64,000 nucleotides of DNA. Origin: Streptomyces sp. BK239 (GTDB lineage Bacteria; Actinomycetota; Actinomycetes; Streptomycetales; Streptomycetaceae). The position numbers and the translations under genes were made by a program. Positions within the stretch are counted from its first letter, which is position 1, and each line of letters starts with the position of its first letter. Positions 25,503 through 32,732 of the stretch are shown here, one piece after another. The notes under the pieces were generated by a model. The model saw only the letters and a list, made by a program, of their open reading frames with translations, searched no databases and was not told where the DNA came from. The stretch spans positions 186,001-250,000 of the forward strand of contig NZ_SHKS01000002.1 in assembly GCF_004217285.1 (NCBI RefSeq), written 5' to 3'.

Positions 25503-26171
25503 TCAGCCCTGCTCCTTCGCCCTCGCCGCGTACACGGGCACGTACTCCTGGCCGGAGACCTCTGCTATGGCCTGCACGATCAGGTCGGAGACAGCCCTTC
25601 GGGCACCGGCGTCAGCGGCGGAGCCCTCGTACAGGGAGAGATCGACGGGCTTGCCGAAGGTGACCTTGACCTTGGCCGGACGCGGAAGCACGCGTCCGGG
25701 CGGCAGGACGCGGTCGGTGCCACTCATGGCCACCGGCACCACAGGCGCTCCGGACTTGAGAGCCAGCCATGCCACGCCCGTCTTGGCCCGGTAGAGCCGG
25801 CCGTCCGGGGAGCGTGTGCCCTCGGGGTAGATACAGAAGAGGCCGCCGTCCTTCACCACCCGAAGACACGCGTCAAGCGAGGCTACCGCCGCCCGTTGGT
25901 TCTCGCGGTCGACTGGAACCTGCCCACTGCCTCGCATGAAGGACGAGACGATCCGCGTCGGCCACGAACCTCCCTGAAAGTACTCCGCCTTCGCCATGAA
26001 GGTCACCTGTCGGTCCAGCACCAGTGGCAGGAAGGTGGAGTCCACGATGGACAGGTGGTTGGACGCGAGAATGACGCCGTCCGACTGCGGCACATTCTCC
26101 AGGCCCACGGCTTCGAGCCGCGCCGCGGTACGCAGTACTGGCCCGGTCAGCCGCTTTAAGCGCTCATACAT
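25503..26171 (-). CDS. 1-acyl-sn-glycerol-3-phosphate acyltransferase (PlsC family)
   Basis: This 222-residue protein has the acyltransferase motifs 'SNHLSIVDSTFLP' (NHxxxxD, about residue 38) and 'YPEGTRSPDG' (EGTR, about 116). It acylates lysophosphatidate to phosphatidate at the inner membrane, or a related lysolipid. The ATG at 26171 follows AGAGGAAC and overlaps the stop of the MFS stub (TGATG), so translation is probably coupled. Codon 5 is TTA (26157-26159), which suggests bldA-dependent translation. This and the decayed neighbours mark an accessory locus. The genome will have another, housekeeping plsC. Confidence 0.88.
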   Translation of the reverse strand: MYERLKRLTGPVLRTAARLEAVGLENVPQSDGVILASNHLSIVDSTFLPLVLDRQVTFMAKAEYFQGGSWPTRIVSSFMRGSGQVPVDRENQRAAVASLDACLRVVKDGGLFCIYPEGTRSPDGRLYRAKTGVAWLALKSGAPVVPVAMSGTDRVLPPGRVLPRPAKVKVTFGKPVDLSLYEGSAADAGARRAVSDLIVQAIAEVSGQEYVPVYAARAKEQG

Positions 26172-26326
26172 CAATTCGTTCCTCTACTGGATATGTGCCG
26201 GGCTCGCGGCGAGCGAACGCTGCAGCTGGGCTGCGCCACCAGCACAACGGTGCCGTCCAGTGCGACGATCACCGTCCCGGCCACGCTGACGAGAAGGGGG
26301 ACCGAGCGTCGCAGTCGCCCGGTCAT
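26171..26326 (-). pseudogene. Stub of an MFS (DHA2/EmrB-QacA type) efflux pump
   Basis: A 51-codon frame starts at 26326 with a 4-bp ATGA overlap with the TetR stop. Its first 34 residues are a typical first membrane helix of a DHA2 pump: 'LLVSVAGTVIVALDGTVVLV' then 'AQPS'. After Ser34 the frame departs from the family. Shifted by one base, the same DNA reads LQRSLAASPAHIQ followed by TAG where the family has Trp. So the gene carries a frameshift, a stop and loss of about 400 residues, and plsC follows directly. It was presumably the pump controlled by the TetR repressor encoded upstream. Confidence 0.75.
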
Positions 26327-26934
26327 GAGGCCATCGGCCCGAGATGGGCGTCCAGCGCAGCTTCGATCAACCGGTCATGACTGTCGGAACCCCCGTTGCC
26401 GAGGGCGAGTTGCAGGCTGCCCCAGGACAACAGTTGGGCGATGCCGTGCAGGTTCGCCCACAGAGCAGCCGCGGTGACTGCCGCCGAAGACTCCAGCGCC
26501 TGTCCCCGGCACCGAGCGACGAGCTCGGTGAGGCGCTGGAACATCGGGAGCGTCGCCTCCCTCAGCCGAGGCCCGTCCGGAGTTGCCCTCTGCTTGCCGC
26601 TGTCGAGCAGGTCGTGACGGAACATCAACTCGAACATGCCGCGCCGTTCCAGTGCGTAGGTGACGTACACCCGCGCCAGCGCCGCCAACTCGTCACGCGG
26701 CACGGCAGTCCCTGCCGTGGCTGCGGCGGACCGCGCGCCGAGCTCCTCGAAGCCTTTGCGCGCGATGGCCGACAACAGCGCCTGGTGTGTCGGAAAGTAG
26801 CGCCGCGGCGCACCGTGCGACACACCTGCCCGGCGGGCGATCTCCCGAAGACCGACCGAAGCGGTGCCCTCAGACAGCACCAGCTCTACGCCGGCATCGA
26901 CCAGTCTTTCCCGCAGGGGCACTTCACCATCCAT
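26323..26934 (-). CDS. TetR family transcriptional repressor
   Basis: This 203-residue protein has a TetR helix-turn-helix (residues 8-55, 'VGLREIARRAGVSHGAPRRYF') and an all-helical ligand domain with 'ALWANLHGIAQLLSWGSLQLAL'. It overlaps the MFS stub by 4 bp, the usual layout of an efflux pump with its own repressor. The ATG at 26934 has no ribosome binding site and lies inside an operator; a GTG at 26922 behind GGATGG is an alternative start. Two TAGACA-type palindromes at and before the start indicate autorepression. Confidence 0.88.
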   Translation of the reverse strand: MDGEVPLRERLVDAGVELVLSEGTASVGLREIARRAGVSHGAPRRYFPTHQALLSAIARKGFEELGARSAAATAGTAVPRDELAALARVYVTYALERRGMFELMFRHDLLDSGKQRATPDGPRLREATLPMFQRLTELVARCRGQALESSAAVTAAALWANLHGIAQLLSWGSLQLALGNGGSDSHDRLIEAALDAHLGPMAS

Positions 26935-27241
26935 AGACAGTGTCTACCAGGTATCCATAGACAGCGTCTACCGGCAACTCGTCTGCGCGGACCGAGGGCG
27001 GCCTGCGATGGCTCTCCGATCGGCGGCGGGCCGGCAGTTCTGCCCGTACCTGCTCCGGCCGCCGCTCCTTGCCCACGGCGTGCTCGACGAGCCAGCCGGT
27101 CAGCTCGTCCGCATCCGCAACACTGCACTCCCGAGCTTGCCGGGCACGAGCCCCTGCTCGTCTTTCAACAGCGTCCAATGCGCGGCCGTCGTTTGCGGCT
27201 GGTGACAGCGTTCTTACCGGCACCCCGGGTGGGACCCGCAA
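26924..27241 (-). pseudogene. Possible fragment of a Tn3-family transposase
   Basis: A minus-strand frame of up to 105 residues contains 'DELTGWLVEHAVGKERRPEQVRAELPARRRSE'. This resembles, from memory, the stretch before the 'R-I-E-P-P-T' motif in the N-terminal region of Tn3-type transposases. The frame then runs into the TetR operator and has no transposase core. No inverted repeats are visible. The call is tentative; the 314 bp between TetR and the phosphodiesterase hold nothing else I recognise. Confidence 0.3.
26934..26970. promoter_or_regulatory. Duplicated TetR operator
   Basis: TAGACAGTGTCTA (26934-26946, perfect) and TAGACAGCGTCTA (26958-26970, one central mismatch) lie 24 bp apart in direct repeat within CCATAGACAG(T/C)GTCTACC. 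The first overlaps the annotated TetR start codon. Such spaced palindromes are typical TetR-dimer sites. Confidence 0.75.
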
Positions 27242-27247
27242 GGCCCC

Positions 27248-29335
27248 TCAGGCGGCCCGTTCGGGGGCCGGCTCCAGGGGCGTCTCGGGGGCGTTCCGCT
27301 CGCTCAGCCAGCGGCGCAGGACGCGGTGGACCTGTTCGGCGCCCACGAGTTCCTCGCCGTCCCCGACCGGGGCGGACAGGTCGAGCGGGGACAGCAGGAA
27401 CGGTCTGGCCTGGGGGCCGCCGAGGCCGCCGTGCGAGCCGATCTGCTCCTCGAAGGCGAGCACCTCCCCGTCGGCGGGGTCGTGGAAGGAGTTGACCATG
27501 ATGTCGGCGGTGTGCGGGAAGGCGTGCGTGCGGCGCACCGCGTCGGCGGCGCGCGGCCCGAACCCGGCGAGCGGTCCGGGTTCCTCGTCGAGCCGGTCGA
27601 GGGGTATCTCCGCGCCGAACGCGCCGAGCACGACCCCGCCGTGCCGCTCGCTGCGCACGAGGAGGAAGCCGATGCCGGGGTGGTTGGCGAGCGTGGACAG
27701 CAGGGCGGGGTGACGGGCGTCGATCTCCTCCTTGCTCATCCGGTGCGGCACGTCGGGGAAGGAGACCAGGCCCAGGTTGCCCGAGGCGAGGACGAGGGGC
27801 TCCGGGCCGGGGGCCGGGCGGTGTCCGCCGTCGGTCTCCTCCTCCGGTCTGCGCAGCGCCGCCCGGACGGCCGCGCGCGCCTCGGCCCCGCTGTGGGTGT
27901 GCCGCGCCCGGCGCGGGACGGGCAGACCGCAGCCGGCCCGCACCAGGTCGCCGAGGGTGAGGCCGTAGCGGGCTCGGAAGGTCTCCCCGGGGCTCTGCCC
28001 GTGGTCGGACAGGACGACGATCCGGTAGGGGCGGGGCGCGTGCTCAGCGACGTTCGCGATGAGCGCAAGGGACCGGTCGAGGCGGGCGAGGACCTTCCGC
28101 GCGTCGCGGCTGCGCGGGCCGGAGTGGTGCGCGACCTCGTCGTAGGCGACGAGGTCGGCGTAGACGGCGCCGCGGCCGGCGAGCATGTCGCCCATGACGG
28201 CGGCCACGACGACGTCGCGTTCGACGACGGTCGCGAAGGCGCGGACGAAGGGGTAGAGGCCGCCGCGCCCCACGCGCGGGCGCTGTCTTCGCAGCCGGGC
28301 GCGGGTGGACTCGACGATCTCGCGGACGACCTCGGCGACGAACGACAGCGCGGTGCGCACCGCGTTGGCCGGGTCGGAGAAGTAGGCGAAGTAGCCGGCC
28401 CGGGAGCGGGTGGCCGCGTCGCGGCGGCCGACGGCTATGGACAGGACGAGTGCCTGCTCTTCTGCGCCGCCGCCGAAGAGGTTGCCGCGGCTCGCGCCGT
28501 CGCCGGCGAGCAGTCCGGCGTCACCGGTGCGCTCGACCGCGCGGCGCTGGAGTTCGGCGGCGCTGGTGGGCCGGTTGCAGACCATGACCTCGCCGCTGTC
28601 CTTCTCGTACCAGCGGAAGGCGGGCACGTCGTGGTTGCTGCCGTGCAGGATGCCCAGCTGGCTCGCACCGGTCTGGCTCGACCAGTCGGTGTGCCAGAGC
28701 GTGAGGCGGTGGGTGGCGGCGTGGCCGGGGGTGTGTCCCAGCCAGCGGGCCGTCGTGGGCATCACCCCGGTCGCGGCCGCCGCGAGCAGGACGTCGTGGC
28801 CCACGCCGTCGAGCTGGAGGAAGACGGTGCCGGGGGTGGTCTCGCAGGCCGGGCCGCCCCGGCGGCGGCGCACGGACAGCCGGTGGAGGCGGTGCCGGTA
28901 GGCGTCGTCGTCGCGTACGGCGAGCGCGCCGCCGGTGGCGGAGGCGACGGCGGACATCACGGCGGCGACGATCACCGCCGTCTCCGGGGCCACCTCGCTC
29001 TGCCCGGAGGGGTTGAGCCGCAGCGCGAGCAGGAGCAGCGAGCCGTTGAGGAAGAACACCAGCAGGCCGAGGACGAGCGCCGGCACGAGCAGCAGCAGGC
29101 GCACCAGGACGGGCCAGACCAGCGCCGACAGCAGGCCGAAGACGCCGGCGCCGACGGCGGCCGTGACGGCGATCGTGGGAGAGTCGTCGCCGTCCGGCGA
29201 CTGCAGCCGGAAGTCCGGCAGGACGCCCGCGAGCGCGAGCATGGTGACCGTGGACACCGCCCACACCGCGACGCTCCGACCGGCCTGACTGACGGCCCGC
29301 CGCCAACGCACTCCCCGCACGCCCAGCCACCTCAC
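27248..29335 (-). CDS. Membrane-anchored alkaline phosphatase-superfamily phosphodiesterase
   Basis: This 695-residue protein begins with four hydrophobic segments (about residues 20-140) of the kind found in small mycobacterial four-TM proteins. A large alkaline phosphatase/phosphodiesterase domain follows. Metal and nucleophile motifs are readable: 'VFLQLDGVGHD' (about 172), 'WSSQTGASQLGILHG' (nucleophile region), 'ADLVAYDEVAHHSGP', 'IVVLSDHGQSPG' and 'EEQIGSHGGLGGPQ'. The active site is probably outside the membrane. It would cleave phosphodiesters or lipid head groups, but the substrate is unknown. The GTG start at 29335 is the most upstream plausible one. Confidence 0.8.
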   Translation of the reverse strand: MRWLGVRGVRWRRAVSQAGRSVAVWAVSTVTMLALAGVLPDFRLQSPDGDDSPTIAVTAAVGAGVFGLLSALVWPVLVRLLLLVPALVLGLLVFFLNGSLLLLALRLNPSGQSEVAPETAVIVAAVMSAVASATGGALAVRDDDAYRHRLHRLSVRRRRGGPACETTPGTVFLQLDGVGHDVLLAAAATGVMPTTARWLGHTPGHAATHRLTLWHTDWSSQTGASQLGILHGSNHDVPAFRWYEKDSGEVMVCNRPTSAAELQRRAVERTGDAGLLAGDGASRGNLFGGGAEEQALVLSIAVGRRDAATRSRAGYFAYFSDPANAVRTALSFVAEVVREIVESTRARLRRQRPRVGRGGLYPFVRAFATVVERDVVVAAVMGDMLAGRGAVYADLVAYDEVAHHSGPRSRDARKVLARLDRSLALIANVAEHAPRPYRIVVLSDHGQSPGETFRARYGLTLGDLVRAGCGLPVPRRARHTHSGAEARAAVRAALRRPEEETDGGHRPAPGPEPLVLASGNLGLVSFPDVPHRMSKEEIDARHPALLSTLANHPGIGFLLVRSERHGGVVLGAFGAEIPLDRLDEEPGPLAGFGPRAADAVRRTHAFPHTADIMVNSFHDPADGEVLAFEEQIGSHGGLGGPQARPFLLSPLDLSAPVGDGEELVGAEQVHRVLRRWLSERNAPETPLEPAPERAA

Positions 29336-29428
29336 GTTCCGGCCCCGCCGCCCGGGGGACCGCCACCCACCTTGTCATACCGCGCGGAGGACGGTCCGGG
29401 GCCGGTTCCGGCGGCCGGGGGCGCAGCG

Positions 29429-29830
29429 TCAGCGACCGTCGTAGCCCGCCGTCGGCATGGACAGCCGGCGGTGGACGCGGGCCTTCATCTGGGCGTCGTA
29501 GGCGGGTTCCGCGAGGCCGACCGTCTCCACGCGGACCCCGCGCCGCTCGCACTCCTCGGTGAACTCCTCGACGGAGGACAGGGCGCTCTCCAGCACCCGG
29601 CGGCTGGGCGCGACGAACACGTCGACGCCGGGCCGGACGCCGTCCCACAGCACGCAGTGATCGGGGCGCAGCGCGCGCACCAGCAACTCCCGGCGGACGA
29701 CGTACCCGTGTTCCTCGGCCCACCGCGCGCACATCGCGTGCTGGCCGCGGGAGTCCACCAGGAAGGGATCGGCGTCCAGTTCCTCGAGCGGCGTCAGACT
29801 CGCGATCGCCGTGACCCGCACCGGCCCCAT
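29429..29830 (-). CDS. Conserved protein resembling a degenerate serine-recombinase catalytic domain
   Basis: This protein of about 133 residues has no family I can name. Its layout recalls the N-terminal resolvase domain: an early strand ('VRVTAIASLTPL'), then 'RGQHAMCARWAEEHGYVV' (like the Q-x-x-x-C-x-x-x-A-x-x-x-G-Y block), then 'DVFVAPSRRVLESALSSVEEFTEECERRGVRVETV' (like the strand and helix before 'G-V-x-x-x-S/T'). The catalytic 'Y-x-R-x-S' is missing, so recombinase activity is unlikely. The start ATG at 29830 follows GAGGGGAC; a GTG at 29845 is also possible. Confidence 0.6.
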   Translation of the reverse strand: MGPVRVTAIASLTPLEELDADPFLVDSRGQHAMCARWAEEHGYVVRRELLVRALRPDHCVLWDGVRPGVDVFVAPSRRVLESALSSVEEFTEECERRGVRVETVGLAEPAYDAQMKARVHRRLSMPTAGYDGR

Positions 29831-29915
29831 GGCGTCCCCTCTCACCTCCGGGTTTCGCCGCCGACCCTACTCCTGCCCGTAGGCTTCGGGGGAGTCGCAC
29901 GAAGGAGGCAAAGAG

Positions 29916-30689
29916 GTGCCGGTGGAGATCACCTGGTGGGGTCACGCCACCTGCACGGTCGAGGACTCGGACGTCCGTGTGCTCACCGATCCCCTGTTCG
30001 CCCGCCGGCTCGCCCACCTGCGCCGTCGCCGCGGCGCCGTGCCCCCGCCGGAGGCGTGGCGCGCGGACGTGGCGGTCGTGTCGCACCTGCACGCCGATCA
30101 TCTGCACGTGCCCTCCCTGGCGCGCCTCGCGCCGGGCACGCGCCTGCTCGTGCCCCGGGGCGCGCCGCGCGCCGTGCCGGGGCTGCGCCGACTGACGCAT
30201 CTGCGGGTGACCGAGATGGCGCCGGGCGACGAGACGGACGCCGGGCCGGTGCGGATACGCGCCGTGCCCGCGGAGCACGACGGCCGGCGGCTGCCGGTCG
30301 GACCGCACCGCTCCCCCGCGCTCGGATACGTCGTGGAGGGCGAGGCCAGCACGTACTTCGCCGGGGACACGGGCCTGTTCGAGGGGATGGCCGAGGAGGT
30401 CGGGCCGGTCGACGTGGCGCTGCTGCCGGTGGGCGGCTGGGGCCCGTATCTCGGCGAGGGGCATCTCGACGCGGGGCGCGCGGCTCAGGCGCTCGCGCGG
30501 CTCGCGCCCCGCAGCGCCGTGCCGGTGCACTACGGCACGTACTGGCCGATCGGGATGGACGCCGTGCGCCCCCATGAATTCCATGCGCCGGGCGAGGAGT
30601 TCGTGCGCCGGGCCGCGCAACGCGCGCCGGCGGTCGCGGTGCACCGGCTCGCGCACGGGGAGAGCGTGCGCCCGGTGGTCACGCCGTGA
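29916..30689 (+). CDS. MBL-fold metallo-hydrolase (UlaG-like)
   Basis: This 257-residue protein has the metallo-beta-lactamase motif 'VVSHLHADHLHVPSL' (HxHxDH, about residue 68) preceded by 'WWGHATCTVE' and 'VLTDPLF', and followed by 'YFAGDTGLF' and a terminal 'VPVHYGTYWPIG'. These fit the UlaG/NAPE-PLD-like branch of single-domain hydrolases. The GTG start has GAAGGAGG upstream. Its stop overlaps the DedA start (GTGA), so the two are translationally coupled. A larger relative of the same branch lies at 31521-32732. The substrate is unknown. Confidence 0.85.
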   Translation: MPVEITWWGHATCTVEDSDVRVLTDPLFARRLAHLRRRRGAVPPPEAWRADVAVVSHLHADHLHVPSLARLAPGTRLLVPRGAPRAVPGLRRLTHLRVTEMAPGDETDAGPVRIRAVPAEHDGRRLPVGPHRSPALGYVVEGEASTYFAGDTGLFEGMAEEVGPVDVALLPVGGWGPYLGEGHLDAGRAAQALARLAPRSAVPVHYGTYWPIGMDAVRPHEFHAPGEEFVRRAAQRAPAVAVHRLAHGESVRPVVTP

Positions 30690-31378
30690 CGCCGCCCGCC
30701 GCGTGGACGGCGCCGGCCGCGTGGATGTCGGCCGCGCTCAGACCCGAGGACGATCCGACGCCGCTGGCCGTCGTCGCGCTCCTGCCGACGGAGTCCACGC
30801 AGCAGGCGATCGGCTATCCGACGCTGTTCCTGCTGGTGCTGGCCGGCGCGCTGGTGCCGGTGGTGCCGACGGGCGCGCTGGTGAGCGGGGCGGCCGTGGT
30901 CGCCTTCCACCAGACGGCGCCCTTCTCGCTGCTCCTGGTGTTCGTGACGGCGTCCCTGGCCGCGTTCCTCGGGGACGCGGCGCTGTATTGGCTGGGCCGG
31001 CGCGGACTGGGCTCGAAGAACGGCTCGCGCTGGCTTGAGGCGATCCGCAACCGTGCGCCGGAGGAGCGGCTCGCGCAGGCGCAGGCCAAGCTCGCCGACC
31101 ACGACGTGGCCGTCCTGGTGCTGTCCCGGCTGGTGCCGGCGGGCCGCATCCCGGTGATGCTCGCCTGCCTGCTGGCGAAGTGGCCGCTGCGCCGCTTCGC
31201 CCGGGGCAACCTGCCGGCCTGTCTGGCCTGGGCGCTCACCTACCAGCTGATCGGCATCCTCGGCGGCTCGCTGTTCCCGGAACCCTGGCAGGGCGTGCTG
31301 GCCGCGATCGCGCTGACCGTCGTGATCGGCGCGGCCCCCAGCGTGTGGCGCCGCCTGCGGCACACGGACCCGGCGTAG
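30686..31378 (+). CDS. DedA family membrane protein
   Basis: This 230-residue protein has about five membrane segments and the DedA/SNARE-associated core: 'GALVPVVPTGALVSGAAV', 'ASLAAFLGDAALYWLGRR' and 'LVLSRLVPAGRIPVMLACLLAKWPLRRF' (the conserved R-x-x-P-x-x-R-x-x-x-x-x-x-G region). DedA proteins act in membrane homeostasis and some recycle undecaprenyl phosphate or phospholipids. Coupling to the MBL-fold hydrolase by a 4-bp overlap suggests a joint membrane-lipid role, which is an inference. Confidence 0.85.
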   Translation: MTPPAAWTAPAAWMSAALRPEDDPTPLAVVALLPTESTQQAIGYPTLFLLVLAGALVPVVPTGALVSGAAVVAFHQTAPFSLLLVFVTASLAAFLGDAALYWLGRRGLGSKNGSRWLEAIRNRAPEERLAQAQAKLADHDVAVLVLSRLVPAGRIPVMLACLLAKWPLRRFARGNLPACLAWALTYQLIGILGGSLFPEPWQGVLAAIALTVVIGAAPSVWRRLRHTDPA

Positions 31379-31460
31379 ACCTCCGGTCCGCAGCGGCGGC
31401 TCAGGGCGACAGCTCCCCAGCCCCCGGGTCGTCCGTCCCCCTCATCCGGCCCGCACGTGC

Positions 31461-31500
31461 TGACGGCCCTCTCACCCTGTCTGGGGTGGGAGGACCGTCA
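31461..31500. terminator. Bidirectional terminator hairpin
   Basis: TGACGG-CCCTCTCACCC and its near-perfect inverse flank a 5-nt loop between the converging DedA and MBL-fold genes. Confidence 0.8.
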
Positions 31501-31520
31501 GGGCGCGGACGACTTCTCGC

Positions 31521-32732
31521 TCAGGTCGCGGCGGGCCCTGGGCGGTCGAGCACCCGGGAGCCTCCCACCGGGAGGTCCCACAGGTCGGCGCGGGGGCGGC
31601 CCGCCTGCTGCCAGGCGGCGCGGACCCGGGTGAGGGGTTCGAGGACCGGTTCGGCGGAGAGGACGAACGTGCCCCAGTGCATGGGGGCCATCCGGCGCGC
31701 CCCCAGGTCCTGGACGGCCCGCACCGCCTCCTCCGGGTCGCAGTGGACGTCGCTCAGCCACCAGCGGGGATCGTAGGCGCCGATGGGCAGGAGGGCGAGG
31801 TCGATGCCCGGGTAGCGCTGCCCGATGCGGGAGAACCAGTGGCCGTAACCGGTGTCGCCGGCGAAGTAGAGGCGCTGCCCGTCGCGGTCGGTGAGCACCC
31901 AGCCGCCCCACAGGGAACGGCAGGTGTCGGTGAGGCTGCGCTTGGACCAGTGGTGGGCCGGGACGAAGTCGAAGCGGACGCCGGACAGTTCGGCCGCCTC
32001 CCACCAGTCCAGCTCGGTGACGCGGGTGAACCGGCGGCGCAGGAACCAGCGGCCGAGCCCGGCCGGGACGAACACCGGTGTGTCGCGCGGGAGTCGGCGC
32101 AGGGTGGGCGCGTCCAGATGGTCGTAGTGGTTGTGGCTGACGACGACCGCGTCGACGGGCGGCAGCGCCTCCCACGGGACGCCGACGGGTGTGACGCGGG
32201 CCGGGGTGCCGAGGATGCGACGGGACCACACCGGGTCGGTCAGCACGGTCAGCCCGCCGATCCGCACCACCCAACTGGCGTGCCCCGCCCAGGAGACGGC
32301 GACGGTGCGGGCGTCCACGGCGGGCAACGGGCCGGGCTCGAACGGCAGTCGGGGGATGTCGGCGAGGCCCTCCCGGCCGGGGCGTACGGAGCCTTCGCGG
32401 GCGAAGCGGGCCATGGCCTTGAGGTCGGGCAGCGGGGCGGTGAGCCGGTCGTGGAAGGAGCGCGGCCACACCCGCCGCTCCCCCAGCGGCCGGGGCTCGG
32501 CGAGCGGCGGCGCGGAGGGCGCCGGGGGCACGGGCGCCGCCGTCGGCGAGGGCTCCGCGGGGGCGGGGGGCGCCGAGGACGCCTGCGGGACGGCGGGCGG
32601 GGCGGGCAGGGGGCTCGCGGGGGACGCAGGGGCCGGGGGGTCGGCCTTCCGGGCGCCGCCGGGGGCGGTGGTGACGGTCGTGCCGGTGAAGGCGGTCGCA
32701 CGGGTGGTGGTCGACTCGGACTGCTGCGTCAT
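31521..32732 (-). CDS. MBL-fold hydrolase of NAPE-PLD/UlaG type with Pro/Ala-rich N-terminus
   Basis: This 403-residue protein starts with about 85 residues rich in Ala, Pro and Ser, likely disordered. A metallo-beta-lactamase domain follows: 'AVSWAGHASWVVRIGGLTVLTDPVW', 'VVVSHNHYDHLDAPTL' (HxHxDH), 'VPAHHWSKRSLTDT', 'YFAGDTGYGHWF' and 'RMAPMHWGTF'. These blocks are those of NAPE-PLD-like enzymes, so a phospholipid-derived substrate is plausible. The ATG at 32732 overlaps the stop of the preceding gene by 4 bp, so the pair is translationally coupled. No signal peptide is visible. Confidence 0.82.
   Translation of the reverse strand: MTQQSESTTTRATAFTGTTVTTAPGGARKADPPAPASPASPLPAPPAVPQASSAPPAPAEPSPTAAPVPPAPSAPPLAEPRPLGERRVWPRSFHDRLTAPLPDLKAMARFAREGSVRPGREGLADIPRLPFEPGPLPAVDARTVAVSWAGHASWVVRIGGLTVLTDPVWSRRILGTPARVTPVGVPWEALPPVDAVVVSHNHYDHLDAPTLRRLPRDTPVFVPAGLGRWFLRRRFTRVTELDWWEAAELSGVRFDFVPAHHWSKRSLTDTCRSLWGGWVLTDRDGQRLYFAGDTGYGHWFSRIGQRYPGIDLALLPIGAYDPRWWLSDVHCDPEEAVRAVQDLGARRMAPMHWGTFVLSAEPVLEPLTRVRAAWQQAGRPRADLWDLPVGGSRVLDRPGPAAT

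Noticed and set aside
27326..30577. Plus-strand frame of 1083 codons across the phosphodiesterase region
   Set aside because: It is antisense to two genes and overlaps a third in another frame; its composition is that of a GC shadow.
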